A DNA stretch of 64,000 nt from Xiphias gladius (taxonomy: Eukaryota > Chordata > Actinopteri > Istiophoriformes > Xiphiidae), in the NCBI RefSeq assembly GCF_016859285.1, contig NC_053422.1, positions 17,715,001-17,779,000 of the forward strand. The letters are read 5' to 3'. Each line of letters begins with the position of its first letter. The stretch's first letter is position 1. Below, in pieces: positions 1 to 9,563 of this stretch. The position numbers were made by a program, and so were the translations under genes. The notes beneath the pieces were generated by a model. The model ran no database searches. It saw only the letters and a program-made list of their open reading frames with translations, and was not told the DNA's origin.

Positions 1-764
1 ATTGGCTTAAAGCTCAGCTCTTCAAAACAAAGTTAATACTGTGTATAACACATAATTCACTGTCAGGGCAAAACTACAAACACTGTCAGGTTTGCACAAA
101 CCGTCAACTATTTATTTTGAGCACAAGTAAGGCAACAATGATGCTCAGGCTGACACTTCAATTGAATCCAAAAACAAACAGTAACCCCCCTCCCAAATCA
201 ACATATAGCAGCTCCACCCCCGGTGCCACAGCCAACCGTACCACCCAGTCCTCCCCAAACTCTCCTCTCCTCCCACTGCTTCAGATTCTGCCTCTGGTCC
301 ATCTGTCTGTCTGGGGGTACAAGGGCAGCAGGAGGAGGGGGCTGCGGGAGTCTGGAGGGGCTCCAGGGGGTGGGTGGGTGGAGAGGTGCCTTTGTGGGGA
401 ACCCGCACCATAATTAAGGATTCCACAGCTGCCTCCGCCTGATTTGCATGTCTGATAATTTGCCACATGCTACACACCACACCACTATCTCCCACATCAG
501 GGCATTATCACTGCAGCAAACGTCATTAAGGCTGGATGAGACTGTGGGGGAGCAGGCGCCATGCAGGAAATCTGAACAGTGTGAAGGCCTTTTTACAAAA
601 AAGCTCAGACTCTGATTTCACCTCTCTTTTCCATCATAAATTTTACTGCACTTTCCACTCATCCATTTCCAAAAACATACACCTCTACTACATAAGTTTT
701 TGAACAGAATAAAATTGAACCGTTTTGGTAAAATATCATTATAGATATCTTAAAATTAGAAAAA

Positions 765-1250
765 TATCAGGGCGGATTATTTTCATAAGCAATTATTCCG
801 TTGATTGTTTTCGTACATTAATTGTTTAGTTCAAAAAATGTCAGAAACTGTGTAAATAATGCCCATCAATATTTCAGAGCCCAAGGTGACTCTTCATGTT
901 TATTTTTTGTCTGACCAATAGACCAAAACCCAAAGATGTTTAACTCATTATAATGAAGAGAATTCATTACATTACATTTGAGAAGATGGAAAAAGTAAAT
1001 GTTTGGTATTTTTATTGACAAATTACTTAATTATTAAATTTAATTAAATTTTCTGTTCCATGTTGTTTTACTCTTTTTAAATCCTACTTATCTTGTATAT
1101 AATGTATAGTGTTTCTTTTATAAATTGTCTTATGTAAAGCACTTTGAATTGCGTTGTTGCTGAAAGGTGTCTCACAAATAAATTTGCTTTGCCTTATTGT
1201 TCCCAGTTGCTGTCCTAATTTTCTGTCAATCAGCTAACCGATTAATTGGC
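765..1250. mobile_element. MITE-like repeat, copy 1, interrupted
   Basis: It shares phrases with the four other copies listed here: a mutated ATTAATCGATTA-type end, a TGTCAGAAA..TG block, GCCCAAGGTGACTCTTCA and an ACCCAAAGATGTTTAA block. The family is very common in percomorph genomes and is probably a non-autonomous DNA transposon. The copy is split by the tail-type repeat at about 1036-1198. Confidence 0.5.
1036..1198 (+). repeat. retroposon 3' tail-type repeat
   Basis: The segment around TGTAAAGCACTTTGAATTGC, with GTTGCTGAAAGGTG and a CAAATAAATTTGC end, is a recurrent fish LINE/SINE-tail sequence. It sits inside the MITE-like copy 1, so it inserted later. Confidence 0.45.
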
Positions 1251-2104
1251 TATGCTTCCAAATAAGAACATATTATAATATCTATGACCTTGCAAATTTT
1301 TAAGTCCTTAAATACAAATATTTCAGTCTTTGGTGGAAAAACAAGACACTCTGCTGTCACAGTAAGAAGTAAAAGTAAGCTCGTGGTAGAAGAAAATCAA
1401 GCTACTATTCCTCTGAGGTATGACAAAAATTGTCTTCTTGGGAAAATGCCAAAAATCTTTCAGTATCTTTTCGCATCATGTCTTCACTATCAAAAAATAC
1501 TCATCTAGAACACGGGGGAAAAAAAAAAAACCCCAGAAAGGCCTGGATGACTAACTGCAATTTAAAACACAGGCAGTTTTATAGTCAGCTTTGAGACAAT
1601 AGTACAGTATGTTTTCTGCTACAGGTGCCTAAATGAAGTGATCAACTCTAATCTTTTTCTATTAAAATCAAGTCTCAAGCATTTCTCAATTCACCATAAG
1701 TATCGGATATTTCTGTTGTGTAACTTTGCAGGGCTTACAATGAGGACATTACATTAAACAGTACGTACTGCGGTGAGCCTGTTGGGCTTGGGATTCAAAA
1801 ATGCTGATATAAGGAGATCAAAACCTAACATTAGACCAACTGCACCTCTCTCTTTCATTATAGCATATAAGAAAAGAGTGGGTGTGTTGTTTAGTTTCCG
1901 GCTCTGTGTACAGAATTTCAGTCTGACAGCTCACTCTGAGTCAGACACTGTCCAGGATGAACAGACTCATTGTGAGGCTCACAAACATCTGATTCACTAC
2001 GGTCCCCATTCTCCACATACGCACATAAGTCCTCTCGCACGTTCAGGCACCTGATTTCTGTATTCTTCTCCCTCGGTGTGAGGCTGGCAGGAGAGCTTCA
2101 GCTC

Positions 2105-2290
2105 GTAGATGCCAGTCAAGTGACAGATGTCTCCATTAAAGTGACACATGGGAAGAAATATGATCACGCTTCGAGGTTAATTAAGACATTCTCGATTAAT
2201 GAGCCTTAACCGCTCCATGTAATCTAATTTAGATCATGTTTAAATTGACAACAGGACTGTGTAATTATATTTTCTTCCCAACTCTCAATG
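2105..2290. promoter_or_regulatory. candidate conserved noncoding element
   Basis: A non-repetitive, moderately complex stretch carries closely spaced homeodomain-type cores (TTAATTAAG, CGATTAATGAG) and Meis/Pbx-type TGACAG and TGACA boxes. That composition is typical of vertebrate enhancers in introns. The call rests on motif density only, without alignment. Confidence 0.25.
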
Positions 2291-2459
2291 CATTTTGCGG
2301 TACATGTGGAATATCAACATAGGCCTGCTGGTTCAGACGGTCTAATTTTTTCTGACTGCCTCATTTATTTTTTCTTGATTAATCATTAAAATGGCAGGAA
2401 AAAAAAGGGCAAATGCCATTTACAATTTCTCTTAATTTTTCTATTGATCGATTAAGTGT

Positions 2460-2778
2460 AAGGCTGCACGTAATGATTATTTAGTATCAACTACTTACCA
2501 ACCAATTCTTTTCTCGATTAATTGGTTAAAATGACCATCGCCATTTTCCTACAGCCCACTTAGAGTTTTACAAATGTCTTGTTTCTTCCAAAACCCCGAG
2601 ATATTCAATTCACTTCGATAAAAGAACAAGGAAACCAGAAAATACACAAATCTGAAAACATAGAAACAACAACTTTTTTGCCATTTGTGCTTAAGAATGT
2701 ACTTAAACTATTAATCGATTGTCAAGATTGTTGCCAATCTACTTTCAGTAGGTTGACTAATTGATTAGTCAACCTACA
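2460..2778. mobile_element. MITE-like repeat, copy 2
   Basis: It begins GGCTGCACGTAATGATTATTT and carries the family blocks CAAATGTCTTGTTTCTTCC and CCCGAGATATTCAATTCAC. It ends in ATTAATCGATTG and a perfect 14-base inverted repeat. Same family as copies 1 and 3-5. Confidence 0.6.
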
Positions 2779-2793
2779 GTTGATTAACTGTAG
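2748..2793. repeat. two overlapping palindromes
   Basis: A 14-base perfect inverted repeat (arms 2748-2761 and 2764-2777, 2-base loop) overlaps a second palindrome with 8-base arms (2774-2781 and 2786-2793). They lie at the end of MITE-like copy 2 and probably derive from its termini. Confidence 0.7.
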
Positions 2794-2993
2794 TCAGCTT
2801 CTAATTATCTGATTAAATCGACCAGTAATTTAGCTCACCTCGTTTGTCTAATGTTTTAGGTATAGAGTAATATAATATTCAGGGCAAAAAAATAAAAAAA
2901 AACAGACACAGTGCAAACATGTTTGGCCCAGTCTGTCAACAAGGCCGTAGCTCCCCATCAAAATAAAGCAGTGCTTAATAACAACAGGCTCAC

Positions 2994-3062
2994 CTTGATG
3001 CGGAGAGACTGATGGATATCTGCAGCTAGCTGTCCTTTCCACCATTGCAACTCCCTCTCCAT
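2994..3062 (-). CDS. ccnjl: cyclin J family, first coding exon (ccnjl by synteny), partial
   Basis: A 69-base exon encodes 23 residues, beginning MEREL and containing QWWKGQLAADIHQSLR. It starts at the ATG at 3062-3060 and ends in ATC AAG before a GTGAGC donor (2993-2988). The motif is close to the start of vertebrate cyclin J (QWWRGQLAADIHQALR in human CCNJ), a cyclin-box protein related to fly cyclin J. An acceptor (CAG) lies just upstream near 3102-3104, so this is probably exon 2 behind a noncoding exon. The following cyclin-box exons are not in the window and must lie left of base 1. In human, CCNJL is beside C1QTNF2 and SLU7 on the same strand, as here, so ccnjl is preferred over ccnj although the peptide itself resembles CCNJ more. 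The cyclin J identity is solid; the paralogue is inferred. Confidence 0.75.
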
Positions 3063-3399
3063 CTTTCCCATCCAGAGGGGACTTCAAGAATCAAGTTTGA
3101 CCTGCTGAGACAGACGGGTCCAAAACAAGACCCAAAGTTCAAACACTTCAACTGAGCGGCATGCTGGGCCCAGAAGGGTGAGGGCAACTGGAAAATGCAT
3201 ACTTTTCAAACAGGATGTTTACTGAGAAAAACCATCAGACATCAACAGAGTAACAAGCTGAATTTAAGTTGTTCTATAAATGTCCTCATTAAAATGGATT
3301 TTAGGATTTAAAATCCACCAGAGGCTTGTGTTTGTGCTGTCAATTATTTGGTTATTGTTTAGAAATTGTCCATGTTGTAGAAAATCTAATGGTTTTGAT

Positions 3400-4263
3400 A
3401 AAGTTTTCGAACGTCCAGCTAATCCCACGGCCGAGGTCTCTTTCCCCGCATAGGCCATTTTCTCTGCTCGGGAATTTAAATGGCTCAGTTAAATGCCCGC
3501 TCGACCACGCTATAGGTCAAACGAATCGAGGCTGCCCTTCACTAATGCCACTTTTGACGTGGTTGTTCGCTGCGAAAGACAAATCGCCAACAAATGCCCG
3601 ACTTTGGTTATCATTCGAAACGCGCCAGCACCACGAGACGGCGGCCAAACAGCGAGGCTACACAAGTTAACTGTCCGCCGAGCTCAGAAATACTCGCCTC
3701 GCTAAAAAAAAAAACAAAACAAAACAAAACAAACAAAAAAACAAAACGGAAAACTGTGATAAAACTAGACATCTCCGCACAAACACAGCTCATTCCTCCT
3801 ACAGGCCAGCGACCTGGGAAAACTTTTCATCTCGGTGGATATTACATGTGCCACTCACCGCTCCGACGGGAATGCCCCCCAGACCCCTTTGTCTCAGTCC
3901 GACATCCTGAATGAGAGAACTCCTCTTCGGCTCAACTTTGAGAAAGACCTCTCTTTTTTTTTCGACCAAAAACCAAAGTTCAAACCCGCCGACAAGTTCG
4001 CAAAACCGCCGCCACCGCCAAATCCCGGCGCCGGGCGTTCGGTCGAGCCGTTTTCCCCAAACCGCTGACACTTTTTCCGAGAGATTTCGCTCTGCCGTTT
4101 CCTCTCCGGTGGCTCCGCGGTAACAAAGTCGCCTCCTCGGCTGCACCAGCTGCTGCTGCTGCTGCTGCTGCTGCGGTGCGAGGCTCGTGCGCCCGACGTG
4201 CAGGTCCCTCCTCCGGCCTGGGAGTTGTAGTCCTTTGGAGGTCAGTGACAGAACTACAAACAC
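3400..4263 (-). promoter_or_regulatory. ccnjl: CpG-rich promoter and noncoding first exon of the cyclin J gene
   Basis: This stretch is much richer in CpG than its AT-rich surroundings. On the minus strand ACTACAACTCCCAG (4231-4218) matches the ZNF143/Staf promoter element, with a second ACTACAA core in the opposite orientation near 4253. A GTGAGTGG donor on the minus strand (3858-3851) follows a GC-rich stretch and fits the end of a 5' noncoding exon of about 340 bases, ending at 3859. The stretch includes a (CTG)8 tract. Open frames here, including one with a glutamine run, show no family similarity and are read as UTR. The transcription start is not mapped. Confidence 0.55.
4150..4173. repeat. 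(CTG)8 trinucleotide tract
   Basis: Eight uninterrupted CTG units (CAG on the transcribed minus strand) lie in the presumed noncoding first exon of the cyclin J gene. Confidence 0.85.
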
Positions 4264-6194
4264 CCCGACTTGAGCAAAATCAGTTTAATTTGACTTGCAC
4301 TACCAGCCAAGTTTTAGAACAACCCGCATTTTTCCAGTTTAATTGAGATTTCAACAGCTCGAGGCCAATGAATAACCTTAAGTGGTACAAAGGTGAGTGG
4401 TTAAAAAAAAAAAAAATTAAATTTAGTTCAACGAGGAGATTCCATGATTCCCTGTTTTTAAAATCTCCAATTTTTAATTTGTTCCATGCCATGATTTCAG
4501 AAAAACTGAGACATTACTAATTATGTAAATCAGAAAAACAGCTGGGAAAATTGAGCTGTTATGCAATTTTGGACTGGTAATAGATATACATGTGAATTAT
4601 ATTTCATTTTCTTTACTTCATTATTTCACTGTTCCAGTTTTTATTCTGTTATTATTTATTTTATCACTTGGTATTTAGAATATGTATAAAATAGCCTACT
4701 TTTCACCATATAAAACCAAGCCTCTGCAGAAACGTTTGATTGACTGACTGATTAATGCCAAGGACCACCGTTTCCAAGCCCAAAATTAAAGTTAAAGTTA
4801 AAAATGCCCATTCCTCAAGGTAACCCAAAAATTTTGATATGAAAAAATGACAAACAAAGACATACTGTCAAAAGATGCAGATGGGAAGGTAATAACAATG
4901 AGAGGAACAAAAAAAAACTTAAAATGAAAAATTATCTAACTGTTGCAAATATAGAAGAAAAATACAATTCCGTTTCATATTTCATGCGATACTTCCATAT
5001 CCATCATAAATAACCACTGTAGAGATGTTCAGTATTTAATCTGGCCAATGAAATGGCTAATTTAAGAATTCTTACTTCACCCTGATGTTTGAGTTTCGCT
5101 GTGTAAAATGATTGATGTGCAGAGTTTGACACTAGCGGCCTGTTTTCACATGCATCCGCCAAAGGTGAAAAAGTTTCTCTGTGCTCACCTTGAAGCTGAG
5201 TTTAAGATGTGTATTTATGAGCATGATTTTGTGACACCACTACTAGTTTGCAGGCCAGTTGTGTGGCTGCAGCTCACACAAGTGTGGGATGCAGAAAGTA
5301 TCCAAATGATGACATAAATCTGGTCACATAAAAAGGATGACAAGAGATGCGGTACATAGTTATTTATCTCTCCCCCTTTTCTGTCTTCTCTCTCCCATCC
5401 AGGCCTCTTATTGTTTTAAAGTAATCGAATTAAAAAATGTTGATTACATTTTCGGGTAATCAAGGGAGCCCCTCTTACAATCACCCAGTGGTAACCGGGG
5501 GCTACTGTAGTAATGCATGCTGAGAACATGGTAGCCATGATTAGTTGTGTTAAGTCAAAATTTTAATTCACCACTGTATGTCAAAAAGGGTTAATATATA
5601 AATTACAGTATCCTGAATAGTTCCACAAAAAAAGAATTAACTTAATAAACAATAAGTACTAAACTAAATAGGTATTAACTAGGATTCAATGAAACCAATT
5701 TCTTGGTTTCATTGAATTTAGAGCATCAAATGTTGTATACACAACCATCCACTTGTTTGCTCCGGTGTACATAATTCTGTAAATTTAATACAAGTAAAAT
5801 TGTATCAAGTTCAGTTTTGCCATCTCACAGAAGAGGACTCTGTGCCACTAGTAAACACTCCTGGCACTCTTACGGCTCCTGTGAGCTGCATCAATCTAAA
5901 TAAACAAAGGAATTAAAAAGAATACAATCAATTCTTTTTTGTTGTCGTCGTTGTTGTTGTTGTTTTCAGATTTATGGCACCATGAGTGATGTAACATTGT
6001 TGAGTGGTTTCCCAAATGTAGTTGAATTGCTTCTCTCGTTGTGTGCCCCCTGGTGTCAGAACTTGTTTAGCAAATTAACTTTACTGAAGCCTTCACCATT
6101 GAAGCAATCTCTTCAGACATGGATTTTCATAACACTTTGAAAGGAAATAAAGTCAATTATAAAATCAAAACAAATATATTTCAGGATTAAGGTA
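4264..6194. other. intergenic, cyclin J promoter to c1qtnf2 3' end
   Basis: AT-rich sequence with no supported exon. The part nearest 6194 must include the 3' UTR of c1qtnf2, but no clear minus-strand AATAAA is seen close to the stop. Other contents are a perfect hairpin at 5684-5717 and a GTC/GTT-rich tract at about 5941-5964. Confidence 0.5.
5684..5717. repeat. perfect 15-base inverted repeat
   Basis: The arms ATTCAATGAAACCAA (5684-5698) and its exact complement (5703-5717) are separated by a 4-base loop. It lies between genes, and its origin is unknown. Confidence 0.75.
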
Positions 6195-7609
6195 TTAACT
6201 GTCATCCTGAGCATTTGCTTTCCTGTCAGCTTCATTGAGAAATTCTTGGTCAGCATAGATAAGGAAGCCAGTGAAGGTGCTGTCTGTCCAGAAAGGGTCG
6301 AAGAACAGTCCGTTCTGTTCAGAGTAGAAGATCTGCAGCCAGACCTGGTCTGTCTCTTGCAGGTGGAGAACAGTAGAACCAGACGCTACATCATTGTTCC
6401 CCGTGTTTGCATCAAATGTCTTAATCTTGTACTGTCCATTGTGCACCAGCCCGATGGCCAGGTGCTTATTTGCAAGAGTTATATCATAGGTGAAATAATA
6501 GACTCCAGGGATAGCACAGACAAACTTCCCACTGCTGGCGTTGTAGTGATTCCCCTCATTCAGCAGGATCCGGCTGAAGCGGATGGGCATTCGCTCTTTA
6601 GGGTAGCTCTTTGTCATCGCCACAGAGAAGGCTGAGCGGGCCACGCTGCCACAATTGCAGCCTCCAGGAGCTCCTTCCTGGCCCATGTCACCCAGCTCTC
6701 CCTTTCGTCCCCGTTTTCCAGCCACCCCTGGTGTTCCGCGTGGCCCCTTCAGTCCCCGAGGTCCAGCCTTGCCAATAACTCCTTCACGGCCTTTCACACC
6801 TGGCTTGCCTGGGTTCCCAGTCCTCCCTGGATCACCTGACAACAGTGGCAAAATTATAACGATTCTTATATTTTACAGCGTAACACAGTGAAATCCCACA
6901 TGCTTTACTGATCAAAAATATTCATTAAAAGAACTTGAAAGAACAAGGAACAGCTCCTCAATCAGACTTTATAACTCCCATTTTATCATACCCTGATGGG
7001 AACCTGTTGCCTATTATCATTAAAAGTGGCACTGACTGAATATCAGGTTAACATGGATAATCAGTCAATCATCACATTATTTGTTCCTAAGCAACAGTGC
7101 AACAGTTGATTGTCAACAGAGGGCAGACAGCAGTGTTTTGAAAAGGTTTCTATATCTGTTAGTCTTGGACACTGGGACTCTTATGTATAAGAAAACCAGA
7201 AGGCGAGATCTGACAATGTGGATGTTGGATATAGGAGCTCTGCTGGCATCTGCTTTAACAACTGTTTGTTTTACAGAACAGACTTCATGTTTGACACTAA
7301 GAGAAGCATACCAAGAGCTGTTTCAAACATTATGAAAGAACAGAGTGAAAGATAACCACCTCTATCTCCCTTTTCTCCCTTCTCCCCATCCATCCCGTCC
7401 GGGCCATCCTTCCCCGTGGGCCCCATGGGTCCCATGGCCCCTGGTGATCCGGGGGCTCCGGGGTTTCCCGCAGGCCCCGCTGGACCTGGCAGACTGCAGA
7501 CCAGCTGAGAGGAGTGGATGGTAATATTGCGACCTCTCTTGGGTGAGGAATTCGTTGACTGGGAGACGACAGCTGACAGCAAACAGAACATCACGCACAT
7601 CTGGAGCAT
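6195..7609 (-). CDS. c1qtnf2: complement C1q TNF-related protein 2
   Basis: Two coding exons, 7609-7360 and 6835-6195, give 296 residues (human about 285). The protein is a secreted, trimer-forming member of the C1q/TNF family. It starts with a hydrophobic signal peptide ([16 protein letters not shown]), then the conserved SQLVCSLPG linker, 33 unbroken Gly-X-Y collagen triplets, a CNCG hinge, and a globular C1q domain with [29 protein letters not shown] and SEQNGLF. The 524-base intron splits a glycine codon inside the collagen stretch (donor GTGGTT, acceptor TGTCAG). The ATG is followed 3 codons later by a second Met; the first is preferred because it gives the longer signal peptide. An acceptor (CCACAG) 8 bases upstream of the ATG implies a noncoding first exon, and a possible donor for it lies at 7924. 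The position between cyclin J and slu7 matches human C1QTNF2. Confidence 0.93.
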
Positions 7610-7617
7610 GCTGGTCG

Positions 7618-9154
7618 CTGTGGAGTCCCGAGAGGAACAGGGAAAGTAACTGTTTATGACAATAGATTTGATTTAGGTTTTGTGTGCCAGTCACACAAAA
7701 AAACATGGCACCGTACATGCATACTAACTACAGCAGTAGTCCAGTGAAAAAACATGCAGCTGTCGTAATACGGTAGTCTTTGTTATGCTATGACTGCATT
7801 CTTACAGAGAGATATGATGCATCAGTCATGCACAGGTTAAATAAAAGCAAGGAATGCAGCTTACAGCATGTTCCTGCAAGGGGAGGGTATCAGACATGCT
7901 AAAAAACGTAGATAAACCACTCACCGGTTGAGAAATGATGACCCATGGGCATTTTCTGGCTCTATCCAAGTCCCTTTTCTGCATGCGAGCGCACAAACTT
8001 TCCTACATGACTTTCAAATACTCGGGTGAGATGGCATTCTCCAAGAGAAGCACTGGAAAGAAATGTGTAGCCCAGTGAATCATAGTCCATGACATCCGCC
8101 CTCTGTAAGCAAGTACACTGCCAAAAAATACTTTCACCATGATGTCATTGTATTCAAGTCAGTGCAATAGTATTGTACAGTGATGCATCACTTGTTAACA
8201 CACCCATACTATGGTAAAATAGAAAATTTAAAAAAGTATAGAACAAAGCCTCAGGTTTTGTACCGTGTGGCCATGATAAAGTTTAAGCTTTGTGTATTTT
8301 AAATAATAGTATTCCTGCAAGTGTTTTAAAGTTTCAAGTGCAAAATTGATAGAACGGCACGGTGGTCTGCAGCAGTGTATAAAATGTACAATGAATATTA
8401 CCATCTGTCTATTGTGATGCAGAGCCAAGAGCTGAGAGGGCAGTAAAAATTGTTCCAGCTGTTGGTCTTAGGCAGAGTCGTGTGTGCACTGCCTCACCTT
8501 TGAATGGAACCATGTGAACAGAAATTACATAACTGGTTGTTGTGTTGCAGGTTTCTATGAGACAATTTAGCAAGTAAAGACAAATGATCACCTCACAGTG
8601 AAGTGGGAGACATCTTGCATCAAGCAGTCAAACTACTGAAACTACATACTAGCATATTCACAGACACTGGATTTTTAAACCAGGGATAAGAAGTAGATAT
8701 AATTTTGGAGACCTTTTAACCAGGTAATTGAACTTTTTTGGGAAAACCATATAAGGCACAAATTATAACTCAGAGTATTTTTTATGTCTTAAAACATGTC
8801 TAGAGTGGGTCTTTAATTGTCAAAGGGAACCAGTTGAAAATGAGCCTTTTAGTTTGCATTGTCCACGTAAATGGACTTCATTTATATAGCGCTTTTCTAG
8901 TCTTATCGACCACTCAAGGCACTTTACAAAACATGAGACATTCACACACACACATTCATACAGCATTTTTTTTCTATTCATACACACACTCAAATGCCAA
9001 TGATACATCAGGAGCAATTTGGGGTTCAGTATCTTGCCCAAGGACACTTCAACTTGCGGACTGGAGGAGCTGGGGAATGAACCACCGAACCTCTGGTTAG
9101 TGGACGACCCAGACTACCTCCTGAGCCACAGTTGCCTAAAGAGACACAATGTAT
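7618..9154. other. c1qtnf2 upstream region and slu7 downstream region
   Basis: No coding exon is seen. A minus-strand GTGAGT donor at 7924 after CAACCG could end a c1qtnf2 noncoding exon. A fish dispersed repeat occupies about 8867-9135. The rest is AT-rich single-copy sequence. Confidence 0.4.
8867..9135. repeat. dispersed fish repeat (TATAGCGCTTTTCTAGTC type)
   Basis: It contains the recurrent phrases TATAGCGCTTTTCTAGTC, AGGAGCAATTTGGGGTTCAG, ATCTTGCCCAAGGACACTTC and GAGCCACAG in the usual order, with a short CA run in the middle. This sequence occurs many times in teleost genomes. I do not know its class for certain. Confidence 0.6.
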
Positions 9155-9167
9155 TCAGACAAATGTG

Positions 9168-9173
9168 TTTTAT
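9168..9173 (-). terminator. slu7 poly(A) signal
   Basis: AATAAA on the minus strand lies about 390 bases downstream of the slu7 stop, the first perfect hexamer after the gene. Confidence 0.6.
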
Positions 9174-9563
9174 TTATACAAATGCATTAATCACTCGAAT
9201 AGTAGTTCCTCAATTTACTGTAAAAACTGGGGGTGGATCCATTTCGTATTCGACTGAAATGTGTTCAAAAGCATTGAGGAAAATTTGCATTGTTAATTTT
9301 TTTTTCCCATGGAACTGGGTAAGTACAAACAAAAGCGTACATCATTATTGTTCTCCGGTATGTCGACATGTGGCTTAAAAAACAAAAAGTCTGCAAAATG
9401 AAATTAACAAAACACTGTACAAAGTTTCTCTAGCATTTACAACCAAACAGCAGGCTCCTGATCTAAGTTTACAAGATGAAATTTGGGTTTTATGAGTCTG
9501 AGTAACTGCTCTGGTAAAGTTCCATGGGGAGAGTTTCGGAGAGTCAGCAGGGAAAGGAAGAGG

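Larger units (their letters stand above)
1..2993. other. cyclin J gene intron 1, repeat-rich, no gene seen
   Basis: No coding exon could be recognised. The stretch holds two MITE-like copies (about 765-1240 and 2460-2778), a LINE/SINE-type tail (about 1036-1198) and a candidate conserved element near 2105-2290. A GC-rich patch at 200-420 gives several overlapping open frames on both strands, none resembling a known protein. Confidence 0.6.

Noticed and set aside
145-495. 116-codon minus frame and overlapping frames near the left edge
   Set aside because: Low-complexity GC-rich stretch open in several frames on both strands, no known domain, no splice support.
3799-4263. 154-codon frame with a glutamine run
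   Set aside because: It lies over a CpG-rich promoter and noncoding exon. The Gln run is just the CTG repeat. A splice donor at 3858 interrupts it and it has no family match.
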